Part shown: positions 1 through 11,293 of the stretch, in pieces
How the letters are laid out: each line of letters opens with the position of its first letter
How positions within the stretch are numbered: position 1 is the stretch's first letter
Assembly: GCA_020137815.1 (NCBI GenBank)
Contig: CM035354.1
Span: 3,507,342 to 3,571,341, forward strand
DNA length: 64,000 nucleotides
Source of the DNA: Hormiphora californensis
Taxonomy: Eukaryota > Ctenophora > Tentaculata > Cydippida > Pleurobrachiidae
Direction: 5' to 3'
Notes under the pieces: model-generated
What the model was told of the DNA's origin: nothing
The model's database searches: none
Seen by the model: the letters and a program-made list of their open reading frames with translations, nothing else
Position numbers and translations under genes: made by a program

Positions 1-805
1 AACCAGTTGATAATAAGTTCAAGTGTCAAACAAGCAACGAAGCAGAATGCGAAGAGAAGAAAAATGATATTTGACACAGTCGACTCAGCCGTTATCTGCT
101 TTAAATTTCTCCCTTCCACCCTCTTTCACACAATCTCTCTCTCCTTCTCTCTAGCTCTCTCTCCCTATATATCTCTCTTTCTCTCTCATACCTCTCGGAA
201 AAAACTCTTGTACTAGCTCCGTCTGCCCCCCTTTATGCGCCTTTAGTGCCGTTATCTGCTGGCCGTTACCGATAACTCCAGTGACCGGAAAGGCACATAA
301 AGGGGGGGGGGGTAAAATTAATTCATAAGAAGTAGTCAACTGTGCACGTCATTCTTTTTTTAGGTCCCGGTACTGTAGGTTAGTGCTATCAGAAAATACC
401 AAGAGAGGGGGAGATGCTCAGTATCCTCCAGGTTCTTTCTAGCACGTCTTTAAAACAAACAGCAATTGGTGCACTAGTGTGTAAGTATCTGAACAACGCT
501 GCGCTCACAATATCACAGAAAGAAGGTGTTTACACAAGGGGTGTACCCAAAGCAAAGCCGATAATATTCGACCCAATTAGGCCACATAGATCTACAAATT
601 GATGAGTGAGGACATGTATTATTATATGTTCTAAATATGGAAAACCGAAAGGTAGGGCGAAAAACAGCTCGGCTAAAAGCAAAAACATGTTTACTTAAAA
701 AGAATTATCATGGCATATAATATCTAAGTCATGACACTGTGCAGCAGCGGGAAACACGTACACGCAGTGACCGGTGCACAGTGTTGCGGGGAAACTTTGG
801 ACTCA

Positions 806-844
<39 letters not shown>

Positions 845-873
845 TCCTCTCTCTCTCATTCTCTATTTCTCTC

Positions 874-904
<31 letters not shown>

Positions 905-911
905 TCCTCCG
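806..911. repeat. (CT)n microsatellite, interrupted
   Basis: CT dinucleotides with scattered C or T interruptions. All overlapping open frames in this stretch are Ser/Leu-rich artefacts of the repeat. Confidence 0.9.
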
Positions 912-3084
912 CCAATTCTGTAAGGTCCCCCTACCCATTCGCGTGTGCGAGTCAGATCTGCGCTCACTCCTGGTAGACTTTACAAACTGGTGTACAACAC
1001 CTGGCGGACTGTGTGATTTGAACTCAGAACTAATGTGATGTGGTGTTGAGAACTAAAGAGATCTGAGTAGCAATGACAGGTGTCCGATGAGACATGTGTA
1101 ATGTCTAAACAGCTGATCTGTAGACATTAGTGTCTAGACAGTTGATGTAGACATTGTCTGGATCAATACCAGCTGGAGACATGAGGTAGGCGTACGGCGA
1201 GGGAGTAAAAAACAAGCTAAATCCAGTAACAGAAAGTTCTTAACCGGGGCTAGCGTTCGCATGCATGGCACTCAACAAGTCAATATGACTGCAGGGGGTC
1301 TTGTAGGAGGGGGAGATTCACACACTGATCCTTGCTATGAGGGGGTGTGTCATGGTGTTGTGGTGAAGAAACCAAGAAACCAGGAAACCACTAGTTGTAC
1401 AAGCAAAACCAGCAGCAAACTACCAGCAGTGCGGCAGTGCAGCAAACTACGGGACAAGCAAAGAAGAGAGAGAGAGGGGGATATAAGATCAAGAGATAGC
1501 AGAGATAGTAGATGTAGAGAGAACGAAAGGACATGTGACACGATCTCAGTAGAGAGTGGAGACAGAGGCTGACTACCTAACCGTACAACTAGTAGAAAGA
1601 ATCTGGTAGGTTTCAAAAGCTGGCCTAATGAAGCACACTGCAGAAGAAGGTGCAATCTTGTGTAAGAAGTTAGAAGCTTGCCCCGTAACTAGCAAAAAAG
1701 GTTGTGGTGAGAAAAGAGAAAGAGAAGAGAGAGAGAGAAGGGAGAAGAGAGAAAAGGGGGTTTGGGGTTACATAACACTAATAGGGATCCAGGAAGAAAA
1801 GTCACGTGACCTCTGTGTGTGTGTGCTGCACTAAGGGTGTGTTTTTCCTGATCCGCAATATACCACAATACTACCAGTTATAATAACTGCAGGGAGGGGG
1901 GTGCACAACACTACGAGGAGAGAGGGGGTGCACAACACAGATAGAACACACCAAATGTTGAGGACAACAACAATTAGGTAAGTGAGGAGACTAGTGATCT
2001 GTTAGTAATTACTGGAAAACACTTGGAGATCTGGATCAATTTGATAATCAATTGCAGCTGAGAGAGAGAGATGGACTAAAGACAATGGTGAAACTCAATA
2101 CGATCTATGGTTCACGTTACAAGAAAGGGTGCGGTGATGATGAAAATGAGGTCCACAAACAGAGAAAACCGGGGTGGGGGATGTTCATTGTACAATTATT
2201 ACACACAAGAAGGGAGGCTGTATTATCTGGAGGGGAGGACACTTCTTCCCGGGACACGGCTTATCACCTAGGGTGACCCATTCACCTGACTGAGAGTCGA
2301 GAGAGGAAGGGAGGGACCTCAGCCCCTAGCCCTCCCTCTCGTCTTGTTCGACCCTCTCGTCTTTCCCACTTCACTCCGGTTAGAACATAACAAGCCCTCC
2401 CGGGCCCTTCTAGAATTAGGATCTAATTTGTTACAGACCTCATTTCCCATCTCTCTCTCTCTCACTGGTTCTTTTCCCCTCTCTCACTCTCTCTCTATCA
2501 CTCTCTCTCCCTCTCTCACTCTGTCCGTGCGAGAATGCGTATATTCAGACCCATACATGTCACACGCAGGGTGGGACAGTGAAATTAATAATCCATATGT
2601 GTTGTTTTATATACCCTCGTATATTACAACAAAATACAAAACAAGATCGTGGGACAACATAATTATACTGGGAATATATCGCGAGGAAAATTTAAAGGAA
2701 TAAAATATAAAATATTGCGGGATAAATGGTTGAAGATTGAAGAAGTCACACAACGCAAGGCGATAAAATAAAAAGGGAATCAATCACAAGGGGTGTTGTT
2801 TGACTAAATGTGGAATAATCTACCCCTTTTTGCTCTCCAAGCCGACCTATTTGCGGGAACCATTGTTTGGTGCCAACCCTTTGGTACCGCTAGAATTATA
2901 ACAGTCGCACACCACTGTACTTTTCTGAACACCGCAGTAACAGCAACCATGAAAAAATATACAGGTCTCACTACTACCTCTCTCTCGAAGAGCTCTCTGA
3001 TCTAGTCACCCCTGTCTTTCTCTCTCCTCACGGTTAAAGCTCAATCACTGCTCCGAAACGATTATGCCATTCATGTAGACATTG

Positions 3085-3134
3085 CCAATCGAGAGAGGGA
3101 GAGAGAAAGAGAGAGAAAGATAGAGAGAGAGAGA

Positions 3135-3167
<33 letters not shown>

Positions 3168-3254
3168 AAGACCGCCAGAGAGAACGAGAGAGATAGAGGA
3201 GCTGAGGAGAAAGAGAGAGAGAGAGAGAGATGTAGAGAAGAGAGAGAGAGATTG

Positions 3255-3291
<37 letters not shown>

Positions 3292-3292
3292 A
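3085..3292. repeat. Degenerate (GA)n array
   Basis: About 200 bp of polypurine GA repeats, broken by short unique insertions, on the plus strand. Confidence 0.9.
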
Positions 3293-3787
3293 TTGTAATG
3301 ATATAAGGTACCTGAGATTATGTACTAAGTAAAGAAATATAATAAATTAAGACCGAAGATAGAATTAATAAACAGAACCCACAGAACCCAAGTTTGCTAA
3401 GCGGGAGGGAAGGTATACTGCGGGAGAGAATTGTTAACGAAGTAACCCCTCTCTTGCCAGTGGAGAGAAGATATCCTGCCCCTACACAGCCATAGAAGAG
3501 GATTGAAAATATAGAAGTTAGAAAATGCTGATTGAAAACTTGGTATAATATCTACCCTTTGTCTTGATAGACGCTCCCCTTTCTCTTAGAGATGTTGCCT
3601 GTTCATTTCCATTCATGAAGCGTATTACCATGATTGGCAGTTGATCTCTCTCCCCCTCTCTCTTTCTATCTCTCTCGCCCACTTACTCACTTAGCCTCTC
3701 CCTCTAGTTTTCTCCCTCTCCCTCCCTCCCTTTCTTTCATTATTCGCATTTTTCAGGACCACTATCGGCTACTCACTGTCACACATG

Positions 3788-3896
3788 TACGAATCACGTG
3801 GTATACCCTGTATTTCAATTGGCTGATTTAGGTCACGTGACCTACCTCCCTGTATTCTGATTGGTTAAGAGAGTTGGTAACAGTTGCCATAGCAAC
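3788..3896. promoter_or_regulatory. RFX X-box with CCAAT and E-box elements
   Basis: GTTGCCATAGCAAC at 3883-3896 is a perfect inverted-repeat RFX X-box (GTTGCC, 2-nt spacer, AGCAAC). Within 110 bp upstream are ATTGG motifs (reverse CCAAT) and two CACGTG cores. RFX sites commonly drive ciliary genes in animals. No convincing gene start was identified: the ATG directly after the X-box opens only a short frame, which could be a first exon. The motif is seen directly; promoter function is inferred. Confidence 0.5.
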
Positions 3897-5163
3897 ATGA
3901 GCTGTTGTAGCTATAATGAAATGAACGTGGGTCAACAAGTACAATTAGGGTGATTGACCACTCTCTCTCTTCGCTGGTGGTGGTGTGACCTGTGTGTGAC
4001 ATTGACGTGTCTACAGTGTGTGTGTCTGATTGTGTATGTATGGTGGTGTTGGACATGACTTTGAGACATGGAGATCTGTTCTCAATCCAGACGCTCTCAT
4101 AGCATGTACGTGCGGCAGGGGGTAAAATCCTTCACAACTCGTTCTCCCTCTCTATCTTTCTCTCTCACTCTATCTTTCTATCTTTCTTTCATTGACTGAT
4201 TTGACGCTCACACCTTCGCCAGTAAACCTGTAGTCTCCATGGTGAAATGGCGACACAAGGAAATCTGACATTAAATGAGAGTAGAAAATAAAACATTTTA
4301 GAAGATCGGAACACAGGAATCATGGCCTGACGGCTGACATAGAGAGATATAATATCATCCAGAGGAAGAGAGATCAGAGACTGATATAAAGAGGAAGAAC
4401 GCCCCCTCCCCCAGCTCCATCCTCCCCCTCCTTCTATCCCATTTGAGATGGGTCTGGTGATGGACAACAATCATCCAATAGCTATCTTCCTTTTAATGGC
4501 TTTTACTCACTCATTCGTAAAAGAAGCGAGAGAGGGGGGAACTAAAGAGGGGTAAAGAAGCGGCATAAAATGTGCATACTTAGAGAGAGATATAATTAAA
4601 ACCTCTCCGACATGTAGCCTTTCTGGCTGATCACGTGGTAAAGAGGGGAAGCAGAAAGAAACCAACATGTATTTAATATTACTCCTGAATACTTTGTTAC
4701 TGCACACATAAAGAAATCAACAAGGGATGGGAGGCGAAGGAACGCACATTAGTTTGTGGGAAAGGGGGAACTGATTCTCTCAGACCCTCCTAATTAAAAT
4801 CAGGGTAGTCAAGCAGATCACTAGTACTGCACATCAGTAAAAGATACAACTGGACCATATATCATGCGATGGTATAACTAGTAACTACCACCGTGTAGTT
4901 ATTTCCGAGCTCTAACCTACCCCTGAACTATTTTATGAACAATCTACACAAACTCTCCCAGATTCCCAAGAAATGACCAAAGAATAAAACATAGTGGGGC
5001 ATGTTGCATTAGTTACAAATGGAAACCAATCTCATTCCTCCTTCCAAAGGCCCCCCTCTCTCCGTCCATTAAGGGAGGGGGCGAGAGGATGGGGGCAATC
5101 ATGTGGATATAATATTCAAATTCCAAACACATTCCTTCACCAGCATCAATAACGAGTCAAAAG

Positions 5164-5354
5164 CAGAAAGAGAGAGGGGAGAAAGAGAGAGAGAGAGAGA
5201 GCGAGAGAGAGCAGAGGCGAGCACGAGAGAGAAGGAGAGACGAGAGATGAAGAGAGAGAGAGAGGGAGAGAGATGAGAGCTGATCGAGAGAGAGAGAGAG
5301 AGAGATTAGAGAGAGAGAGAGAGAGACTCGAGAAAGAGAGAGAGAGAGAGAGAA
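5164..5354. repeat. Degenerate (GA)n array
   Basis: Polypurine tract of GA repeats with point interruptions. It generates the Ser/Leu-rich minus-strand frame around 5157-5426, which is not a gene. Confidence 0.9.
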
Positions 5355-5483
5355 ATAGAGAGGGGGAGGGTGAAAGGATACATGTGCGTAGAATGCATTA
5401 TGTGTGAGTGCCCAATAAATTTTCACTTCATTTAGTTTTGAAGAGAAAATTTCACAAGGAACTAGTGTTCCTCATACAGAAAA

Positions 5484-5485
5484 AT

Positions 5486-5532
<47 letters not shown>
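5484..5532. repeat. Pure (GA)n microsatellite
   Basis: About 24 uninterrupted GA units, so likely polymorphic between individuals. Confidence 0.9.
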
Positions 5533-5536
<4 letters not shown>

Positions 5537-6047
5537 TTACTACATGAGCACTAGCACTTCCACTACCAAGGGGTACCGATCTAACGGGTGTGGGCTAGAC
5601 AAGAGGCTCCACTAATAACACTCATGGAGGGGATCCACCTAGAAAGGTTCAAATTGCACGGCGTGTTCTTTGATCACTACATTTACAGTTGGTCCATCAT
5701 CGGCCTTCTTCTCTCGTCTCTCTCTTCTTTTTATCATCCTCTCCCTCCTGCTCTCTTCTTCTCTCCTCTTCTCTCATCCTCTCTTCTCCTCTCTTTATCA
5801 TCCCCTTCTCTCGCTCCGCTCCTTCTGTTCGGGATCGCTACCTTAGCTTAGATCCTGCCCCGCCATCACACCACGACGTCTCATAAAATATGGTGACGAC
5901 AAACTTTCTATCTTTAACATTTTCTCTCTGACTCTCTCTCTCTCTCTCTGTCTCTATCTCAATCTCTCTCTTTCTCTCCCTTCTCTCTCTCCGCTTCCAG
6001 GTTGGAGTGCAGGTGCCTTGAAGGAGGTTCAAAAGGAACTGTAAGGA

Positions 6048-6113
6048 CCAATAGCAGCCTACTAAACACTCACTGACCAATAGGAGCAAAGAGGGTATTT
6101 GTTAACAACCAAT
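6048..6113 (+). promoter_or_regulatory. Three evenly spaced CCAAT boxes
   Basis: CCAATAG motifs begin at 6048, 6077 and 6109, 29 and 32 bp apart, near three helical turns each. Each is followed by a similar CAGCC, GAGCA or GAGCC tail. Regular CCAAT clusters are typical NF-Y promoters. No adjacent gene was recognised, so function is inferred. Confidence 0.4.
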
Positions 6114-6242
6114 AGGAGCCAAGGGGGTAGAGTGACTCAGGGTTGACAGTAAAACAATGCAAGGGCAGCCCGCTCCGTGCATTGATCGTGAGAGAGACGG
6201 GACAGGGACAAATTGGTCTCTTCGCTTCCGGCAGGTGGTAGG

Positions 6243-6632
6243 GAGAGAGTGAGAGAAAGATGGAGAAAGAAAGAGAGATGGAGAGGGGGACTGTGTGAAA
6301 AGTTAAGAGGGCACACCGTGTATGCTATAACTACAGACACGCTATCGAGCTGAGAAGGAAGACGTATTGCACATGAACTTGCAGAGCTCAGAGGACTGAG
6401 TGATACACTGATGAGAGTGGAAGAGAGGGAGAGAGAGAGAGAGATCGGAGGGTAGAGAGAGAGAGAGAGAGAAGTAGAGAGAAGAGAGAGATAGAGATAA
6501 GATAGAGATAGAGAGAGAGAGAGCAGGGGGGAGCGAGAGAGAGGGATTGAGAGAGAGAGACGATGACGAGAGAGAGACGTGGATGAAGAGAGCAGAGAGA
6601 GAGCGAGAGAGAGAAAGAGAGAGGAGAAAGTA
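6243..6632. repeat. Degenerate (GA)n blocks
   Basis: Several GA-rich blocks (6243-6293, 6422-6632) separated by about 120 bp of unique sequence. The 185-codon minus-strand frame across it is repeat-driven. Confidence 0.85.
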
Positions 6633-6842
6633 AGATGATGGGTGAATGGCAGTCTAAACACCGTTTTGCGAGTGGGGCATGAGAGTGGAACCAAAATACA
6701 CTTAGTGAGAGTGTGCGAGAGTGTTCTATCTGATTACTACCTTGTCCCCCACATCCAACTCTGAACTCTTTAACCTCCTACTCTGCATACACTCTACCAC
6801 CATACCCAGCCATGATAGACATTAGACACACCACATCAAACA

Positions 6843-7791
6843 CCCAGTGCCCCGATCTTGCAAATACCCAAAAGGTTAATGGTGCTTATTTGGCAGCAAT
6901 CTGGACATACGGAAGCAATTTCAAGTAACTGATGACCTTTTTTTAGGGATTGATTGAGAATGAATTGCTGAATCGCCGAAAGAAGCAACCGCGGAAGCAA
7001 AATATCCGCAAATAAGGCAGATCTCATTGCTTCCACATTGCTTCCTGCCAAAAATGAGACATAAATCAATCATTTGAGGAAGCAATTTCACGATTTTAAG
7101 GAAGCAATATGGAAAATTGGGGGGGGGTCCAGCCCTAAAAAAAGCTAAGCTAACGGCCAAAATCAGGGTACCTTTAGCTTTTTTTAGCTTTTTTTAGCTT
7201 TTTTTTAGCTTTTTTTAGCCTTTTTTAGCTTTATTTAGCTTTTTTTAGCTTTATTTAGCTTTTTTTTAGCTTTTTTAAGGCTAAAAAAGCTAAAAAAAGC
7301 TAAAAAAAGCTAAAAAAAAGCTAAAATTGAGTTTTTAGTGGATTCATATAGGTTCGAATCCCGCTGACGCCAAATTTTTTAAACTTTTATTATAACGTTT
7401 TATAACGTTTTTTTGAACTTTTTTAAAACTATTTTTATCAAATTTGAATAATATTTTTATCGAAAAAATGTCTCCAGAAAATGGCAGTAGGGTGGATACA
7501 GAAATTGCTATGTATGGACATAAACGGTAGATTATGGTAAAAAATGTGCAGGAAATGAACAAATGCAGTCAATAGACGTCCGGAAGGATGAAAATTTAAT
7601 GGAAAAGTGTCAATATGAATGCTGAAAAAACATAAAAAGTAGGGCTAAAAAAAGCTAAAAAAAGCTAAAAAAAGCTAAAATAAAAAACGCTATCGACCAA
7701 AATCAGGGTACCTTTAGCTTTTTTTAGGGCTGGACCCCCCCCAAAATTATACGTCCTATTTTCTGAAGATTTTGAAAATCGGGGCACTGGG
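6843..7791. mobile_element. Non-autonomous hAT-like DNA element, 8-bp target duplication
   Basis: The ends are inverted: CCCAGTGCCCCGAT at the left and its complement at the right. Both sides are flanked by ATCAAACA (6835-6842 and 7792-7799), a perfect 8-bp target duplication. An 8-bp duplication and a CAGTG-like terminus fit the hAT superfamily. There is no transposase frame in 949 bp. The interior contains a second long palindrome (about 7111-7750) built of AGCTTTTTTT repeats and ending in G-rich tracts that read into CCAGCCCTAAAAAAAGC, possibly a nested element. A tRNA B-box-like GGTTCGAATCC lies at 7351-7361. Confidence 0.75.
7111..7750. repeat. Internal palindrome with AGCTTTTTTT repeats
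   Basis: The left end, a run of G followed by TCCAGCCCTAAAAAAAGC, is mirrored at the right by GCTTTTTTTAGGGCTGGA and a run of C. About 15 TTTTTTTAGC-type units and their complements lie at 7170-7325 and again at 7642-7680. It may be a separate insertion or the core of the enclosing element. Confidence 0.6.
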
Positions 7792-7971
7792 ATCAAACAT
7801 CTAGGATCTTGGGTGTGATAAGTACAAACTCAGGGTGTCTCTCTCCCTCTCTGATCCAAACCACAACAGACCTTTTAGTGGCATCATTACAGTTTTACTA
7901 ATGACTAGATCATGACAGGATCTGGGTGAATATATTCATGGGATAGCAGAATCAATCAATACAGTCGGACC

Positions 7972-8014
7972 CGGATTTACCGGGATGCTCAGGGGAAAAC
8001 GGTAAATCGGGGTT
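7972..8014. mobile_element. Truncated pogo-like MITE
   Basis: After TA (7970-7971) the sequence begins CAGTCGGACCC and continues with GATTTACCGG, matching the ends of the complete copies at 36353, 38573 and 55331. The right terminal repeat is missing, so this is a partial copy. Confidence 0.55.
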
Positions 8015-8633
8015 CAATCAATACTTCCAACTGTTTTGTGACACAAGAAACCACAACTCCCACAATTGGGGCAGGAATAGTAAACCGCAGTCACCATCTC
8101 TCTTTCATCCTGGCAATATATTGGACCGTGTGTGTGTTCATTCATCATGCTGCTGTGATGCCTCTCTATCTTTCTCTGTTCATCTGTTGTATCTGTTTCT
8201 CATCAGTGAATAAACATGACCTCCCCCTCCACATGACCTCCCTCCGGTCTCTGTGGTTATACCGTTGTACTGATACAGGGGTGCTATCACAAGATAAGAA
8301 TTGTAGTTCATTGGACGATGGTGGGTAACAATTACCAAGGGACCGGCAGGTAGTGTGCAACCAAACAATTAGCTCTAAACTATTTTAATGATTTTTGCTT
8401 AATTGATGAGTTAATGACCTAGTATAGTTTCCATAGCAACCATGGTACATCTGAGACGCGTGTCGCCCTGTTCTCTTTATCCCTTTTTCAGAATTGTTAG
8501 GCTCTATAAAGTGGGCACGTGGCTCCCTTTGACAATGGAACAACAGGGTTCAGAACACCTGATACCACTACAACAGGGTTCAGAGAGGACAATTAGGCAC
8601 CTCATGGTAACAAGATTCCAGTTAATCTCACCC

Positions 8634-8760
8634 CTCTCTCACTCTCTCTCTCTCTCTCTCTCTCCCTCTCTCTCCCCTCTCTCTCTCTCTCTCTCACTCT
8701 CTCTCTCTCTCTTTATCTCTCTCTCACTCTCTTTCTCTTTCTCTCTCTCTCTCTCTCTCG
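8634..8760. repeat. (CT)n microsatellite
   Basis: About 127 bp of CT repeats with few interruptions. They account for the Ser/Leu run of the overlapping frame. Confidence 0.9.
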
Positions 8761-8783
8761 GTCCACTACACGCACCACTCCCA

Positions 8784-8805
8784 CATGGGGCCGTAAGGCC
8801 CCATG
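8784..8805. other. Perfect 9-bp hairpin with a GTAA loop
   Basis: CATGGGGCC (8784-8792), loop GTAA, then GGCCCCATG (8797-8805). As RNA the loop is a GNRA-class tetraloop on a GC-rich stem. No surrounding gene or known RNA family was recognised. Confidence 0.5.
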
Positions 8806-9189
8806 CGAGAGCAGGGTTAAATCCCCCGGACCCGGATCCTGTTGGATCTGAGGGCCCGGAGGGCCTGCGGAGTAAAGGTAGGGTAGGTAGAACAATGTAC
8901 ATACGGGTAAATTTAACAATGTACATATGGGTTAAGTAAAGGGGATGATATTAAAAAGGGGGAAGTAAAGTGGGATTAAAGCTCATGGTGACGGAGCACA
9001 AGACCTCCTAAACTATCTGCAAAGAAGCCCAAACTGCTGTACAATGAATTCTAAGAAGAGACAACTTATCAGGAACTGAAGAAGCAAACCGTCTGAATCT
9101 AAGGCAGCCTAAAACAAGCAGGAACGGGTTCGAGCGAAAAAATAATAAATTAATACAAATGGATGATGATTACATGTCGAGCCAGAGAG

Positions 9190-9760
9190 GACAGCCAGCC
9201 CGTTCCAGAGAAGCCAGCTGACCCCGTTCCAGAGAAGCCAGCCGACCCCGTTCCAGAGAAGCCAGCTGACCCCGTTCCAGAGAAGCCAGCTGACCCCGCT
9301 CCAGAGAAGCCAGCTGACCCCGTTCCAGTAAAGACAGCTGACCCCGCTCTAGTAAGGACAGCTGACCCCGCTCCAGTAAAGACAGCTGACCCCGTTCCAG
9401 AGAAGCCAGCTGACCCCGTTCCAGTAAAGACAGCTGACCCCGTTCCAGAGAAGCCAGCTGACCCCGTTCCAGAGAAGACAGCCACCCCGTTCCAGAGAAG
9501 ACAGCTGACCCCGTTCCAGTAAGGACAGCTGACCCCGTTCCAGTAAAGACAGCTGACCCCGTTCCAGTAAAGACAGCTGACCCCGCTCCAGAGAGGACAG
9601 CCACCCCGTTCCAGAGAGGACAGCTGACCCCGCTCCAGTAAGGACAGCTGACCCCGTTCCAGTAAAGACAGCTGACCCCGCCCCAGAGAGGACAGCTGAC
9701 CCCGCTCCAGTAAGGACAGCTGACCCCGCCGCAGAGAGGACAGCCACCCCGTTCCAAAGA
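9190..9760. repeat. 24-bp minisatellite, about 23 copies
   Basis: Unit of about 24 bp containing CAGCTGACCCCG and TTCCAGAGAAGC with variants (GTAAAGA, GTAAGGA, GAGAGGA). Because 24 is a multiple of three, several frames stay open on both strands: plus reads PVPEKPAD repeats and minus reads GSAGFSGT or RGQLSSLE repeats. This is better explained as a minisatellite than as a gene, since there is no matching flanking exon and both strands are equally open. Confidence 0.85.
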
Positions 9761-10185
9761 ATCATCTCCGATGTAGAACCCTATCAGAAATGGAAGAAGT
9801 GGGTTAGGGGGGCCAGTAGAACAAAAACAGTAGTGGTTAGCGGGTTAGTGGATAAAGGGGCTTTGGGGGTCCACAGTTGGCTGGAAGATGCCTGTTCCAC
9901 TGGTAACCCTGAGCCGGTGAAGGCGGGGTAGGGAGTTGGTCCACCTGCCACCACCGGGGGGAGTTGGTCCACCTGCCACCAACTCCAATCGGTTTCCCCC
10001 GGGCAACGGGGTCACACGAGTACCTTTTTCCCACTCCCCTTTTCCCATGTTCGATTTTTCAGGTCCGTGGCCGCGGCTTCCTGAGCGTGGCTGTGTATAG
10101 AAAACGGAAAAAAAATCAGAAAATACAAAATACAAAAAACATCTTGGCAAGGCGGCCCACAGTGTATCATCGCCAACTATTTGTC

Positions 10186-10193
10186 CCTCTCCT

Positions 10194-10226
<33 letters not shown>

Positions 10227-10303
10227 CCTCTCTCTATCTCCCATCTCTCTTCTCTCTCTCTCCTCTCTCCTCTATCCTCTCTCCTCTCTCTCTCTCTCTT
10301 CTC
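10186..10303. repeat. Degenerate (CT)n array
   Basis: CT repeats broken by CCT and ATC interruptions, just upstream of the 10525 element. Confidence 0.85.
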
Positions 10304-10524
10304 ATTTAATTTAAGGATCATTTCGGAATGGTTAAAACAAAAAAAAAAAACCACAGGTGGATCATAGCACAAGAAAATCATAACGTGTGCAAAAAGAAGG
10401 GATCCAACAAGGAATGATAACTGTATTAATAAGTCAATTCATGATCCCAAAGCCTTGCTAGACCCTCACTTAATATATTATATACACGCATCAATCTTAT
10501 CCAGTCTATATATATATATTTACT

Positions 10525-11293
10525 GGGGGGGTCGTCACCTTTTTTTTTGCCCACATTTGCCCACATTTGCCCACATGGGCAAACTGAAAATCCAAAAAAA
10601 CAGGGTATAATGTGGGCCAAAGTGGGCAAAAAAGTGGTGCAAAAATTATATAAGCATTCAAAACTTTACCAGAAAACCCTCTATGATCAATAATTTTTTC
10701 ACCTCCCAATTCTTCCAAGAGGTCCCTCTATCCGATTCCAAAACCGATAATTAATGTACTTACTTCTGACTTAGGGTTTGATAAGGCTCCATGTCCGACT
10801 GGACAAAAAAGTGGGCAAAAAATGTTGGCAAAAATTAGGGCAAAAGGCAGTGATTTTCGTCATTTTTGGGGCTATTTAGGGAACTGATGCACAACAAAGG
10901 TTTCCACTTGCATTGTACTCCAATGGGGTCCCAGAAAAACCAGAAAAATTTTCCACTCACATTATGTGAGAAACGTGCCTAAAATGACCAATTTTCCTAA
11001 TTTTACCAACATATTTTGCCCATTTTTCCCAGTTGGATATGGAGCCTTATCAACCCTGAGCAAATAAATTATCGGTTGGAATCGATAGGGGGGACCTCTA
11101 GGAGGACATTGGTGGTGAAAAACCTTTGTCACAGACGATTACCTGGTTGATAGCATATATTTTTTATGGATTTAATTTTTTTGCCTACTTTTGCCTACTT
11201 TTGCCCACTTTTGCCCACTTTTGCCCATGTGGGCAAATTCAAAATTTAAGAATAATGTGGGCAGTGGGCAAAAAAAAAGGTGACGTACCCCCC
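10525..11293. mobile_element. Non-autonomous DNA element with 8-bp target duplication
   Basis: A G-run followed by TCACCTTTTTTTTTGCCCAC starts the left end and is mirrored at 11261-11293. Both sides are flanked by TATTTACT (10517-10524, 11294-11301), an exact 8-bp duplication. Subterminal tandem TTTGCCCAC units occur in both arms, and an inner inverted repeat surrounds 10790 and 11040. At 769 bp it has no transposase. The 8-bp duplication suggests hAT or another 8-bp-TSD superfamily. The AT-rich flank leaves slight ambiguity. Confidence 0.7.

Larger units (their letters stand above)
1..3600. other. Intergenic, microsatellite-rich, no gene seen
   Basis: No open frame here shows splice-consistent coding structure or family resemblance. 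The long frames follow CT or GA repeats (130-192, 806-911, 1456-1520, 2450-2522), which read as Ser-Leu or Arg-Glu runs. The rest is unique AT-balanced sequence. Exons of an unfamiliar gene could be missed. Confidence 0.5.
7800..10524. other. Intergenic, no gene seen
   Basis: Apart from the MITE fragment, CT array, hairpin and minisatellite listed separately, no coding exon is recognisable. GTTTCCATAGCAAC at 8427-8440 is an X-box-like motif that directly precedes an ATG at 8442; that frame soon runs into the CT array. Confidence 0.45.

Noticed and set aside
6137-6694. 185-codon minus-strand Ser/Leu-rich frame
   Set aside because: It tracks the GA repeats; the frame is open because GA/CT dinucleotides contain no stops. 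The same applies to the frames at 13169-13849, 16400-16885, 17089-17600, 20134-20838 and 44588-45037.
7351-7361. GGTTCGAATCC, a tRNA B-box match
   Set aside because: No A-box, acceptor stem or cloverleaf can be built around it, so it is not a tRNA gene. It could be a SINE remnant or chance.
9163-9765. Repetitive proteins (PVPEKPAD or RGQLSSLE repeats)
   Set aside because: Frames are open on both strands because the unit length is a multiple of three, and no flanking coding exons were found.
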